Counted from the first letter of the stretch, positions 25,091-37,785 are shown. The stretch: DNA of 64,000 nt from Lucifuga dentata (GCA_014773175.1 VXCM01002528.1:36209-100208); one strand, 5' to 3'. Numbers and translations are program-made. The notes: generated by a model not told the origin, from the letters alone.

Positions 25091-25128
25091 TTTTTTTTTT
25101 TTTTTTTTTNTTTTTTTTTTTTTTTTTT
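25091..25128. repeat. Poly(T) tract with N scar (25110)
   Basis: T homopolymer divided by one N. Confidence 0.9.
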
Positions 25129-25144
25129 CCTCTTAAATGTCTTT

Positions 25145-25340
25145 TAAGCAGCGGCACTGGGGAGTCTGTTTTTATTTTATATTTTTTACTTAGTCATCTC
25201 CGTATGCTCGACAGAGGGGACCCAGCTGCCTGTTTAATGTGGCGCGAGTGTTCACCACGCGGTGAGATCAAGAGCCAAATGAGCACAGGGTGAACAAGAG
25301 CACCACAGAAACCTCTCACCAACTTTAATGGAAAGGATCC
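25145..25340. promoter_or_regulatory. Candidate conserved non-coding element
   Basis: Complex unique sequence, CpG-containing (GCGCGAG, CACGCGGTGAGATC) in an AT-rich setting, with no repeat and no convincing frame. Conservation untested. Confidence 0.22.
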
Positions 25341-25559
25341 CTGCTGAGTATTAAAGACATCTCCAACACACACATACACCAAATCAAGATATTTATCTTC
25401 AATGAAGTGAACACACTCACACATTCACTGTGAAATCAGCAGGTCTCCTTGAGAGTGCTCTCAAAGTAATGGTATCAAAGCTGCTGTCTTCTGAATGATC
25501 CTACATGAAGTAATGCATATTTAGCCGTCCTTTTTCCACTGTAACGCAGGGGTCACGTG

Positions 25560-26930
25560 TGAAGTATTTAAGCATTTACATGTAATTTAAGAAAAACAGA
25601 CAAGGAAGACATATTTGAAATGACACTTTTGAGTCAATGCATTTCTACTCGGTAAGATTGAGAAGATAAGGAGGAGGAGGAGGAGAAGGAAACAAAGTAG
25701 AGAGCAAGAAAAGGAAAGGGATTTAAAAACAGATGACTCGACAGGAGAGGATTAAAAAAATGGAAATGACCAAACAACACAAGTTAAGAAGAAGGGAAGA
25801 AATGATCAGAGGAGTACATAGGCTGTGTGGTTTAGTCATTAGGTCAAGCTGACCTTCTTCAGTAGTGTTGTCTTGGAAAAATGGAGAGCTCTGTGGCATT
25901 TTAATCTTTGAGCTTCACTGCATGAAAACCCCACTACTGAATATATTTATGAGGAAGAAATGCCCAATTTAATTAATGTGTTGAGGTTGAATAGGCAAGT
26001 AATAAGAAATAAGGTTTCCTGGTTTTGCTCATTCAACCCACTGTGGTGAGAAATGACCAAGAGCAAGAAGACTTCTCTGCAAAGACTGCAAGAGTTATTG
26101 AAACTTAACAAAATCAGCCACAATGGACAAACCTTCTCAATAACTCTACCCCAACACAAAAGAATAGGAAACTTTCGCAATTTACTGGTGTCAGACAGAA
26201 TAAATGTACTATAAATTGTTGAAATCTATGTTAAGCTGTATTTGTTTACCAACCAGCCCATGTTGTAAGGCACTGAAGGAACAAAAGGTATAATATTAGT
26301 GAGTGAAATGTTCTCTATGTCACTGCATGGCTATTGGAAGCAATTTGATATTTCATCTTTAACTTTTCATTAATCACCTCTTGTACCCCAAGCTAAGTTT
26401 ATAATTGCCCGGTAGTTCGGGTACGCAAGATAGCTGCCTGTCTTTGGTTGTGTATTCCTCTAGAATTAATGCTACATATTTACAAGCAGCAGTATCTCCA
26501 AAAATCACGGGGGCAGTAATGCAACTTTTGACATATCAGCAGAGCAGCAACTGTGACAACCAACAGAAAGTTGGATAGGTGATAGAGAAGCTGATCAGGT
26601 ATGACAGAATTAATTTAATGGCCCTAACATCTTGTCTTATCATCCTGTTTTCTACATTTGGCAAGTTATATACGACAGATTTGTTACTAGACAATAAAAC
26701 AGGCTCACCAGTAGGTGTTAGCTCTTAACCGATAAGGTGGGTTGATCTTGCAAGAGGATTACATGCATGTCATAATATCTACAGAAAATCAATGTAAAAA
26801 CAATCTGACTGACCTGATGGACGTGGTGCCAAACAGGTATGCTAACGGTCAAAACATCATTTTATCCTCTGTTAAGTCCTGACTTCATCTAAAATCCAGT
26901 TTCCATTGCTAAGGAGGAGCTGGATGGTAT
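25560..26930. other. Unique non-coding DNA
   Basis: Purine-rich around 25660-25800, otherwise mixed AT-rich sequence. Nothing coding recognised. Confidence 0.4.
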
Positions 26931-27075
26931 CCCAGTTTGGCTCTACTGGGAGACTTTCTGCTGTATCCACACCTCCTTATGGTAAGAGTTTTTCCAAAAC
27001 TGTGGCTTCCTCTTTTCACACACCACCTACAACACTATAAATATCTATCTGGGAGTCTGTATATTCAGGAATTTG

Positions 27076-27098
27076 CTCCCCCNCCCCCCCCCCCCCTC
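27076..27098. repeat. Poly(C) tract with N scar (27083)
   Basis: C homopolymer containing one N. Confidence 0.85.
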
Positions 27099-27221
27099 AG
27101 ACTAAAAAGTCAGCCCATATGGTATGATAATTCCACTTATATGAGAATCTGCATTTCTTATTACTCAATTATTTTCTTTAGTAATATGGATATAACTGTA
27201 TTCTATGTCAGAATATGAAAC

Positions 27222-27246
27222 ATTCATATATATATATATATATATG
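27222..27246. repeat. (AT)n microsatellite
   Basis: Short pure AT run, about 85 bases upstream of a CA array. Confidence 0.9.
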
Positions 27247-27329
27247 AAAGGAAGACTGACTATACGACTGACATTTTTTACAGTGTACTTCCCAGGCCCT
27301 AGTGCTCGCCATTTCCAGGCAAGTACAGT

Positions 27330-27356
<27 letters not shown>
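27330..27356. repeat. (CA)n microsatellite
   Basis: About 13 CA units. Confidence 0.95.
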
Positions 27357-27360
<4 letters not shown>

Positions 27361-27399
27361 GGCGAGTACACACATACAGTATTTGTAAACTTGTGTGTA

Positions 27400-28860
27400 A
27401 AGTTGAAAGCAGCACTTATGGCATGATAATTAGCTTGGACTCTTTCTCAGTCGCAGTGCCCCCTCCTGCCTCTCATTAATCACTAACACTGTTTGTCTTT
27501 CTAACTCTTGGATGAACCACTCTGAAAATATGGTCAGAAGTCTCCAACAACTTTTTTTGCTTTCCCAGACTGGCAGATGCTGACCATTTGGAGCAATGAA
27601 AACAAATAAAACAAACATGATATCCTTATCGAAACCCCATCATTACAGCTCCTGCTTTAAACCCAGATACTCCTGACCTTACAAAATAAAATGCATACTC
27701 CTTTTTGTGGAGCAAGAAAACATTTATTCTCTTTTAGCTAGAGTTCAATTCAACTTTCTGATGTCGTTGTCATCCTAGTGGCTAATTAGCTAAAGGTGAA
27801 AATTCAGGGTGATGGGATTAATGCCTCACAGGCAGCTTCTAACCTACTCCTCTCTCGGTGTCAAAACATTTTACCTCCATTCTCACACTCTGGATGCTGA
27901 CAGATCTTGCCCTTTAACACAACTAGCCAGATAAATCTGATTTCTCAACAGTGGCAGAAGACATATGGATACGCTTTGAGACAATCTGAGATTTACACAG
28001 TGACGCTGAAACCACTCTGCTGCAAACATATGTCTTAGTTAAAAGCTTTTTATCATGTACAGAATGGAGCAAACTGTAGACACTTCAGAATATGTTGCAA
28101 ATATTTGGTAATGTGTAAGAAAGGGGAAATTAAATATATTCTATCATTAGTTTTTCTTTCAATTGACAAAATAGACTTTTGAATGAAAATGCAATAATAA
28201 AAAAACAACACAAGTTGTGAAGGCAGCAGAGTTTGCAGAATTGGAAAGAAAATTCTGCCTAAAGTCATTATTTTTAACACAATGGTGAATGGAATACTAA
28301 ATCTCAAACAGGAGCAAATGATTTAAGCCTAATATTAAAATTAAATTTGAAGTGATTAAAAGTTTTAGGGATATTATATTAATGTGCTGGTGTCACTGCA
28401 ACATTCCCTTGCGCTTTAGAAAGTCGGCTTCAACTGCATACGCCCTTATAGATTACACATGATAGCGGTGTTATAACTTTTTTTTAATACTGTGAAAATT
28501 ATTATTTTAACACTAGTCAAAATATTACAGATATTTTCACACCCATCTTAATATCAGTGTAACAGTGTCCTACCCTCATCCCTTGATTCCTTATACAATC
28601 ACCATCCTCTTACTCTAAATCAACTGAAATGAGAAACATTAGAAAATGTTGCTTACATTGTTGACATCACTGTTGACATCAGTAATGTTTGAATATTAAC
28701 AGGACAGGATGCAAGCTTTTGATTTTTGGAGTGGCAAAAGGTCATTTGGAGGGGTATAACAAAGAATTAATACAAAGTAGTGAATATAATACTAATACAT
28801 ACTAGTGCTGCATGCCCAACACTGCTGGCTCCCTTGGCCGAAAGAAGTAAGATCCAGGGG
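27400..28860. other. Unique AT-rich non-coding DNA
   Basis: No exon, RNA gene or repeat terminus recognised. Confidence 0.4.
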
Positions 28861-28901
28861 TCCAAAGAATTGTTGCTCAGAGGGCTTTTTTTTTCTCTAT
28901 G

Positions 28902-28903
<2 letters not shown>

Positions 28904-28934
<31 letters not shown>
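28904..28934. repeat. (CT)n microsatellite
   Basis: About 15 CT units. Confidence 0.95.
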
Positions 28935-28938
<4 letters not shown>

Positions 28939-29357
28939 CACATTAATTAGCTATATTAAAGGGGTATAGTGTTTGGCATAAGGGGGCCATTAGGCACCCT
29001 GTGATGCCTGTGCCAGTTTAGCTGAGGTCCTTTCTGCCTCTCCATTCAAGCCCAGCCTGTTGTACCATGCAGGATGCCATCCGCAGCCAGCCTGGCATCA
29101 ATCCCAGCTTGGCCAGTGGATAACAGACAGGGCTACAAGAGGTGATGAGGGAGAGACAGAGAGGGAGAAAGAAAGAGGAGAAAGAGGGGAGCTCAACATG
29201 TGGGGAATGGACGGAGAGAAAAAAAGGAAGAGGAAGCTAGAGATAGAAGACGAAGACAGAGGGAGCAAGAATGGAGTAGTTTAACTTTATTTGAGAGAGT
29301 ATATTTGTGTAAAAATCTTATGAGGCATGAATAATCAGTAGATAATATAAAATGTAC

Positions 29358-29934
29358 TTAGAATAGCAATAGCGAACATATGTTTGAGCCCAATGTATAA
29401 ATTCCACATACATGTTACTGACAACCGTTTCCCAAAATATACTACTTTACCAGTAAATTTTAGATTTTTTTCTTACCTTCCAGACCGACGCCGGCTTCAG
29501 TTCATTCCAGTATGCTATTAAAATCAACTTGTAGAGACTTGAAACACACTTCAGATATGTAATCCATCACAGTGAACAACATGTCTACTAGGTTCTTTTG
29601 CTGAAGTAACCTTATTAGACAGATCAAACATAGTGCTGCATGGAAGACAATGTATGTCAGGGTATATCGTCCAAAAAGAAGATGGAACTGAGAAATTAAC
29701 AACCGTCACTTCTACAGTCACGCATACGTGTTAGCAGGTGAAACATTGAATTTTAAGATGGTAAATATTTGATTTTGAAAGATTAGAGGATTATTAAAAA
29801 AAACAAGCAAATAAAAAAACAAAAAAATAACAGGAAAAATAAAATGCAGGTTTATATTTTGGAAAATGGTTGTCATTAACGTAACATATATATATTGATC
29901 TCAAACATGCACAATCGCTGGTAGGGTCCTTTAA
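29358..29934 (+). mobile_element. TTAA-type MITE family, copy A
   Basis: Shares its interior with copies B (48862-49434) and C (45475-46055): GTTACTGACAACC, then CTTACCTTCCAGAC, then CAGTTCATTCCAGTA, then CTATTAAAATCAACTTG, then GTAATCCATCACA. The ends are inverted repeats: the left is a decayed form of CCAGCGATTGAGCATGCTTGAG, and the right reads CAAACATGCACAATCGCTGG followed by TAGGGTCCTTTAA. There is no transposase. Orientation is defined relative to copy B. Confidence 0.8.
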
Positions 29935-29989
29935 TGTGCATTTGATTTTTACAGTTTCTTTCTAAAATCTGTTTCTGATCTGTCATTTC

Positions 29990-30700
29990 AACATCTTCCT
30001 TTATTATCTGCATTTATACTCCTCATGTAAAGCACTTATAAAGAAGTGTGTGGACAGAGAAGATTACACAGCTCAGAGACAGAACAACAGTGAGAAAAGG
30101 AGTGGATAGAGTGCAGTATGTCACGTCTGGTAGTCTGTCAGCCCAGCCAACGCCTGCCCACTTACCCCAGACCACATACCAGTCTGGCTACCAGTCTCTG
30201 CCAAGAAGCCAATGCTACTGCATGAAGACTTATCCCTCAAAACTCTGTGTGTGTATATGTGTGTGTGTGAGTGACATTTAGACTCCTCGGTTGCCATTTA
30301 TGTTGGCATCACAGTGTATACCGCAGAGGCACGGTGCCTGAGCCAAGTGTTGCTGATGACTCTCTTTATCCATTGCAGTATGTAGGGTTGGTAAAATCAC
30401 ACATACACACGCAGACGCAAACACACAAACACACACATGCACACTCAGTGCAGCGATTAAGAATAGCCAACTGGCACAGATGGCTGTAAAAATATATTTG
30501 GAGCCATAAGCCTTGAGGACACTGTAATGAAAACTACCCAAGTAAAAAACTCAGAATGGTAGAAAAAAATGGTGCAGTAAGGCAGCAATTAATGACCAGT
30601 ATGTTATCAGAGGAGTGGAATTGATTTAGTTTATCAACTCTCATTTAGAAAATACACCTCTGCAATATTCTACACGGCTCATGGAAGTGTGCAATTGTGT
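29990..30700. other. Unique non-coding DNA
   Basis: Mixed sequence. Nothing recognised beyond short CA-rich runs near 30400-30445. Confidence 0.4.
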
Positions 30701-30710
30701 TACAGTGCAG

Positions 30711-30750
30711 AAAAAAAAAAAAAAAAAAANAAAAAAAAAAAAAAAAAAAA
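30711..30750. repeat. Poly(A) tract with N scar (30730)
   Basis: A homopolymer of about 40 bases with one N near its centre. Confidence 0.9.
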
Positions 30751-30759
30751 CACCCAAAG

Positions 30760-31730
30760 TTTACACAAAATTAAATTTATACAAAGAGATGGCTATGTTT
30801 GAGAACAGGAATGACCTAAAGAGTCAGAACAACATATTTACTTGGATGTATTCAATCAGAAATGATATAAGCAAATGATAACATGGAATTTGTTTTGTGC
30901 CCCTTTAAATGGTCTGAGTTAACAAGTTACTGAATCTCATTCAGTATCAAAATGTGGTTATGTAGAACGCACTATGTTGAAAACAAGGAAAAATAAGGCC
31001 TGTTGATTTACTCTGAGCTAACATAAAGGAATTTCATTTGATTCAAAAGTAAAATTATATTGTGCGCAAAATTATACCCCATTTTTTTCAGTTGTGTGAA
31101 TAAAATACTTATTTCAGGATGTATGGTTATGTGTACATGGGAGAGAGAAAACACAGAAACTGTTGTGCCACAGGGCGCCTTAACACCGAGGCCAAATCCA
31201 AAGTGAAACAATAATTCCACTCTACTTCTGTTTCTGTCGTGTGGAGAAAAGTAATTTAAGGCCAGTGAGTTCTGACCCTAAGGCTCAACTGTACATCCAC
31301 GCAAGTGTGTGTGTGTCAGAGAGAGAATGAGACGGCCAGTTAGACCCCAGGTTATAGTCAGTCCCAATGGTGTTCTTAGACAGCTGTGTCCCTTACCTTA
31401 TCTGCCCTGCAGAAACAGGACAAATACACATGCACACACACTCACACTCCACTTGTTGACATGGTCATGCTGTAAAAATCTGTGGGTTTTTCCCCCCTTA
31501 TACAAATACAGTATAAAAATGTTAATTTGATGCTTAAAATTAATTTAAAACTATTTTCCATATTGTTTTGTGCCTTTTGACTACAATTATAAAGAGAAAT
31601 GGAAATGCAAGAAGGATTTAAGAGTCTCTGTAAATAAACACAGATGATGCAGCTATGGAAAAGAACAGGGTGTGAGATTTTGGTAATTGACATTATTCTC
31701 TCTGTACCACTCACTATTTTGCTCTGTTCC
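30760..31730. other. Unique AT-rich non-coding DNA
   Basis: No supported gene or repeat. Confidence 0.4.
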
Positions 31731-31734
31731 TCTT

Positions 31735-31774
31735 TGTGTGTGTGTGTGTGTGTGTGTGTGCGTGCGCGCGCGCA
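31735..31774. repeat. (GT)n running into (CG)n, alternating purine-pyrimidine
   Basis: About 13 GT units followed by CGTGCGCGCGCGCATG. Forty bases of nearly strict purine-pyrimidine alternation, a classic Z-DNA-prone composition. Confidence 0.9.
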
Positions 31775-32062
31775 TGGGATTCATCCAGACAGGAGACTCT
31801 CTGTGTGATCTGGGGCCAGGCAGGGTCTTGCTACGGTTAGCAAGGTCATGGCGAGCCAAGTTACTGCCTAATTAGATTACTGCACACATCCTGCTTAGAA
31901 GCTACACAAACACACATACACACACACATAGACACACTTGCCACACACACGGTCTTAATGTAGCTCTGTGTGTGTGTGGACAGGAAGTGAGTAGCCTCGA
32001 CTGCAGCTGACCCCTCGAAGGCCTTGACCAGTGTATTACACAGCTCAGGAACATCTGCAGGT

Positions 32063-32064
<2 letters not shown>

Positions 32065-32111
<47 letters not shown>
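32065..32111. repeat. (CA)n microsatellite
   Basis: About 23 CA units. Confidence 0.97.
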
Positions 32112-32112
<1 letters not shown>

Positions 32113-32219
32113 AGCAGAATGACATTTCCTGTTCACAATACAAAGGAAGAAATTAGATCTGAACAAGTCTTGATCTCTCCATACATTCATCCAGTCTTTT
32201 TCACTCCGAGGGCTCATTT

Positions 32220-32920
32220 TCATTTTAAAATGTGATCTTATCCATTTGAATAAATTTGTGACTTAACAGTCACTATGTTTCTCCACAAAATATAGATTTT
32301 TATAGATGCTGTGACTCAGTTTTACCTTTTAGAGGCACAACATATTTAGTCATTTCGCGCTTCACAATTATTTCAACATTAAAGTGATACCATATCCAAA
32401 ATCTATCTTTTGAATATCAAAAACTCAGCACTTTCAGGATCATTGGCAGAGAAAAGTACCTTTGATCATCTGGTATTGAGTCAGTTACAACTGTTTCTAA
32501 TGGTGACCCATTTTTACAGCATATGCTTACACTTTAAAAACTGTTAAATACCTACACGAGTACTTTTGTCTAGATATTTAACACCATTCTGCCATGACTT
32601 TTACTCCTTAAAAAGTTTCCCAGGCATTCTGGCCCATTTCTAGCCTGACGGAGATGTTTTATGAATGGTCAGTGGTTTCTGACATAATGTGCTGTCGATA
32701 GAAAGACACTGAATGGACGGGGATAAGACAATGCTTTAGCACAATTTCAAACTAGGTCACATTAATTGTAATGTAAAGTCACCTTTTTTGTTTAGGATAT
32801 AAATTATTTTTCCTTATTCTAACCAATTATAAGGAAAAAGCAGGAAAAAGGGAAAGGATTGCTTTTCTAAAAATCCGCCAGATCCTGTCCATTAAAACAA
32901 ACAGCAGTCCTTTTGACGAG
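32220..32920. other. Unique AT-rich non-coding DNA
   Basis: No gene or repeat family recognised. Confidence 0.4.
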
Positions 32921-32959
32921 CCGTCTCTCTCTCTCTCTTCCTTCTTTCTTCATCCCTCC

Positions 32960-33640
32960 TTCTGCCACATGCTGGATGACAACTGATCCTTAATTGGTGC
33001 AGTAATCAGTGTGATTCATATTGCCTCATTAATATGCCTGTTGTTCACACAATGTTCCCACATCTCTCTGTCCTCACTAATGTATCCCTTACACCACCCC
33101 TCTCCATCTATTTGTTTCCCTTTTTACATCTAAATCCACTGTCCCTTTTCCCTTTTACTCCATTTCCATCTATTTATTTCACCCGCTTACACGATCCCCC
33201 CACCCTTCATGTTCACTGATCACACATAAATTAACACTGAAGGCTTTCATAATTGCTTATGTAAAAACTCACACTAATGCACAGAGCTCTCCCCATTTAA
33301 CGGGTCTAATTTTAACTCCTTTCACCGTATCACCCGCCCCACTAATACACACGGTTTTTATGCTAAATGATTGATGTCTCACCATACCACATTTTCCACT
33401 TCATTAATAAAAAATGGTGTCTTTATTTATTAATGGGTAATATACATATACATGTATTTATGATTCAATTAGGGCAGCGATAGAACTGCAGTCGGGATCT
33501 ATAAGAGGGAATTTACAATGTGAGCTTGAAGATGTAAGTGCTTGGTAATGTATCGGTGTTGGTGCATTGAAATACTTACAGTAAAGAGAGCCGTGCATTA
33601 ATAAAGAATACAGAGGTTTTGCATAACACCAGAAAGAATA
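32960..33640. promoter_or_regulatory. Candidate cluster of conserved non-coding elements
   Basis: Long unique block with CCTTAATTGGTGCAGTAATC, CATTAATATGC, GCTAAATGATTGATGTC (PBX/MEIS-like TGATTGAT) and CATTAATAAAAAATGG. It has no repeats except a C/T-rich patch at 33100-33200. Motifs are seen; enhancer function is inferred. Confidence 0.3.
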
Positions 33641-34029
33641 ACCTCTCCTTCATATATTTTGTGGGCCAGATAACATATGCATGTTTCAAGAAGTTAAAGG
33701 ATTAGATAAATGCAAAATCAGCATCAGTTGTTTTTCCTTTTGTATCTCTAACAACCTTCCTTCTACCACAAAACACACACGCAAACAAACACACACACAC
33801 ACACACAAATGCAAAATAACAGCTTTACCAGTCTTGTAAATCAAGTCCCAAGGAGGACACTCATTTTCTTGAGCCATTATTGTTGGGCAGTACTGGCTAC
33901 TAAATTAGCCTATATTAGCAGTGTTTGTGGATTTGAGTGTGTGTGTGTGTGTGTGTGTCTGAGCGGTAACCCAATAGAAGTCAGTATAACCCTGCTGGCG
34001 GAGAGCATGCAGAGATGGGGCTAATAGAA

Positions 34030-34190
34030 AAATAATGAGTCCGTCCACACTCACGCCTCTATTAAATCTCTCCTTAATACTCTCTCTGCCTGGAAAGATG
34101 GCTGTATTAGAGTCTGCTCCTCTTTTATGACTGCAGTGTTATGAGAAAAGTGAACCATCAATGAATATTCATGGTCCAACTGAGATAAAT
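34030..34190. promoter_or_regulatory. Candidate conserved non-coding element
   Basis: Unique block with CTATTAAATCTCTCCTTAAT and AATGAATATTCATGG (palindromic ATGAATATTCAT). No frame, no repeat. Conservation not tested. Confidence 0.27.
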
Positions 34191-34592
34191 ACAACTTACA
34201 AGCAGTTTGTGATTACAGTGAGGGGTAAAAGTGTTTCCAAGCCAGAACGCTTTCAGGGGACTGAAGTCATGCTTGCATGAAGTGTAAAACTACCAAGTTT
34301 CATGTCGGCTCTCGTCTCAAATCCACCTGTATTATTTCATTCACGACACTGCATGATACAAAATTATAATTATTAGCCTAAAATTAGGGTGAGCTATCCT
34401 AATTCTCAGCCAAAGGCATTGCTGTTTGACAAAGGTTAATGTCATGTGATTTACACAAAGAAATGCTTTGTGAGTTTTTTTTAAATGCCAGTCACAGAAC
34501 TGTTGGAAGATAAAGGCAGGCAGGTTCTCAGACAGCCACGGTTCTCCTTCCATTTCTGACTACAAATTGCACAAATATAAAAAGAAATGGAC

Positions 34593-34618
34593 TTTTTTTT
34601 TTTTTTTTTTTTTTTTTT
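34593..34618. repeat. Poly(T) tract
   Basis: Twenty-six consecutive T bases without an N. Confidence 0.95.
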
Positions 34619-34619
34619 G

Positions 34620-35220
34620 TATAAGGACACCTTGTCATGCATTATGGCTTATATTGTAGGTGTAAGTGCAGACTGATTTGAAGTCCAGTATCAAGAAGTT
34701 GATTTTGATAGTACATGAAACTGGAAGAAATATGTTTCCTGGCTTTGATGACTTGATGATGGGGAAAAAAGCTTTCATAAATGGGGAACACAAAGGTACA
34801 GTATCATAGAAAATGTTCAGCTGTAATGTGACTTGATTTGATGTGAAGAGATTTAAACTTAGAAAAACTCTGGCACTGTAAAAACTAGGCTAGGTTCATA
34901 ATGAAGCATCAATGCTCAACACTTGTAGTCTGTCGAAAGTTCTAGCAACAATACTGGCAGCTAACAATTCACGTTGTACTGACCCATATGATAAAAATGA
35001 GGATGTTTGCTTCTGTCGTGGTCGACATGCATGCTAAATACTGCTATATTCACGTCCCTGCTCTGGATTCTCATTCTCCTACAAAATATACCAAGTCCTG
35101 TTAATGGAGTTGGCCCTCTGTCATTCACAACATCTTGGAGCAAAAATGTGTCTTTTGTCCCACATTACCAATTCTTTAGCACAACGCAATACACATATTT
35201 GCATCTGGCTTTCTTTCTAT
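34620..35220. other. Unique AT-rich non-coding DNA
   Basis: No gene or repeat recognised. Confidence 0.4.
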
Positions 35221-35434
35221 GAGTCATTGTATCACATACAGGTGTGCACACAAACACACACACACACACAAAACCTCACAAAACAAATATCCACCGTTTC
35301 TCAAGAAGTTCGTAATTTTGTTCTCTGATGCTATTGAAGATAATGTGATATCGCCTCTAACACCCAGATAGACACAATGTCCTGGCAGTCCCTTTTCCTT
35401 ACATGTAAAACCAGCAGAGGAGGCACATATGAGT

Positions 35435-35650
35435 GACAATGTGGCTTGTGTCAGTGCTGGCTGACTTACTGAGGATGTATAGTGTGAGGAAGTCCAGCTT
35501 TATTCACACCGCTGTGTTATTTACCTCCTTTTTTCTATTATCAGTGCATTTTTATTGCAGAGGGAATCGGGAAGATGTAATTGCCTACCTGGTATCTGCT
35601 TGCATTATTGGGTCTAGGATGGCATTAACTATAAAAAGATAAAGGACATT
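35435..35650. promoter_or_regulatory. Candidate conserved non-coding element
   Basis: Complex unique sequence. A pyrimidine tract ending in TTGCAG at 35556-35561 resembles a splice acceptor, but the downstream frame is not recognisable and no donor context is convincing. Non-coding element preferred. Confidence 0.22.
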
Positions 35651-36040
35651 ATGCAGCTATATTGTGTGTGTGTGTGTGTGTGGATGGGGGGAGAGGGGTG
35701 CAGAAAGTAAGTGTTTTTGAAGGTGTGTTTGTGTGTGTGTGTAATATTTGATTTATTCAAACTACGCAGCCTGAGGTTTATGACAGATAGGATATACAAA
35801 TCTATTGTGAAGTCAGAAATTAGATATTTGACCAGACAATAGGATGAGCTGCATCTCCAGAAGTGACCCGAATAAACCCCTGGTGTTTATGTATAGTGTA
35901 TAGGTACAGTGGGTGCTAGATTTCAATGTGTGTGTGCGTGTGCCACTGGAAATGTTTCAGAAAATAATAGATAGTGCAATTTAAGTTTCATAGCGTGAAA
36001 AAAAGAACCTCAGCAGGGAGTGCAGCAACAGAAAGCCAAA

Positions 36041-36065
36041 TCTTTCTTTCTTTCTTTCTTTCTTT
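36041..36065. repeat. (CTTT)n microsatellite
   Basis: About six CTTT units. Confidence 0.92.
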
Positions 36066-36109
36066 GCTTCAGTCTGGCTGTGTAGGCACAGACAAAGTCA
36101 AACTGCTGC

Positions 36110-36312
36110 TCGCACATATTTGGGCGGCTATTTAATTAAAAGTGGATTACAAGAGTGTTGGGTAAACAAAGATCAGATTAACAAATAGGCCGTCGTTGCT
36201 TTCCCATTTGCTAATGCAAATTTGACTTGACGATGGGATTGGTCGTGCAGAAGAACAGCTCCGCCACTCCGACAGAATATTAAGACCCGGCCTGGAGCCC
36301 AAGTTAAGTCAG
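36110..36312. promoter_or_regulatory. Candidate enhancer with exact POU octamer
   Basis: A dense unique block: CTATTTAATTAAAAG (homeodomain-type), AACAAAGATCAGATTAAC (TCF/LEF-like CAAAGATC), an exact octamer ATGCAAAT at 36214-36221, and GGGATTGG (inverted CCAAT) just after. Base composition differs from the flanking microsatellites. Motifs are read directly; enhancer activity and conservation are inferred. Confidence 0.35.
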
Positions 36313-36483
36313 GACGACTCGCAGAAGTTGGCTAAGCCCCTGTCCTTATGCCCAGTATGTGTGTGCGCATGCGTGTGTGTGTGTGTGTGCTGTCTTTCAT
36401 GACACTTATTTTTCATTTGGTTTGAATTGTGGTTTTGATTTGAATGGTGCAGTTTGTACAGCAGATGACTGAATGAGTAACAT

Positions 36484-36826
36484 AGTGGGGTTCTCAAATG
36501 TTTTCATATAAAACCCTAAAATATGTAAACCCCCAAAAACACAAGATATGTTTCAAACAGACATTTGTTTTTATTCTATCCAAAAATAGCTGATTCAGTA
36601 TCAAGCTGTAGAACTGCACAGTACATGTGGGAAGACAACAGTAGTGAGAGTGCAGCCTGTGATTACAGAAAACCTTCAGAAACACAATGTAATTGGAATA
36701 ACTTCCAATGAACTGAATGATGATGAAATTAAGCTAGTCCTCAGTTTGCTGGAACTCATTATAACCCCCTCAAAAATCCCTGGAACCACCTCAAGAACTC
36801 CCGGGATTCTAGAATGAGAACCACTG
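36484..36826. mobile_element. Small hAT-like non-autonomous transposon
   Basis: The left end reads AGTGGGGTTCTCAAATG. The right end, reverse-complemented, reads CAGTGGTTCTCATTCTAG. CAGTGGTTCTCA is a hallmark hAT terminus. The outer 8 bases, AGTAACAT and TATATCAT, agree at five of eight positions, as expected for a decayed 8-bp target duplication. At 343 bp there is no room for a transposase. Confidence 0.6.
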
Positions 36827-36899
36827 TATATCATGGACAAGCTCAAGGGTGTAATTTCATCTGGGGACAGGGGACATCGCATCAGTCGCCCTCACACTT

Positions 36900-37780
36900 C
36901 TTTTACAGTTGGGCATTGTGGCTAAGTCACTAAAATCATGATCATGCTGAATCAGCTACTCTTACTGCCCAGCTGTCAAAATCCAAATGAGAGAATGTGT
37001 TGAGTTGACAAAAATCCAGATACACTCATCTGATTTACATGCACTCACACCAAACTCTTTATGGACAGCAGCATGCATATGGGGAAAATTTTTACCCTAA
37101 GCTATGCCTCTCAGGCAGTGCTTCCTCTCACCATGCGTTCAGACATACAGATACAAAGAGGAAAGTTCTCTGTTGCCTTAAACATCCACTTTTAATATGT
37201 TTACTGCTGAGACAGTAATTTACATACTCAACATCAATTGGCCAGTTGCATCTCCATTAAAAACTGAGCCAGTCTTGGAGCTCAAAAGGCACATGAACAC
37301 TATCTACCATAATCTATGTCGCCAGCCAAAGAGATATTATGAAGAATTGAGAAGCTGGAGTTCTGCTATCATCAGCTAACAAGTTAAGCTAACCAGAAAT
37401 CCAAATGCCTTCACTAGTACTGGCAGACATTAACACCACACATGGCCATCACCCTACTTAACAATAAACTGAATTTAAGCTGAACCAAGAAGTAGTCGTA
37501 AGTAGTAGTAACGGTAGCTCATGATTACCTTTGGAAGTAGCTAATGGTTAGCTACATCCAAAACTAACAGCACTTCAAGATAATGTATGTTGGTTTACGC
37601 AGAGGAAGGTGCAGAAAGGAAAGCTGGGAGAATCACTTATCATGGCACAATTACAATATTGCTAATGTGCCAGCAGCCTTACAATTTACTGTCTGAATGT
37701 TCCTATTGGACATAAATATCACACATAAATAAAAACGTTAAGGCAGAAAAGTTCAGTGAGCTTAATACAAGAGTCTGTTT
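36900..37780. other. Unique non-coding DNA
   Basis: Mixed sequence with no recognised gene or repeat. Confidence 0.4.
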
Positions 37781-37785
37781 GTCAG

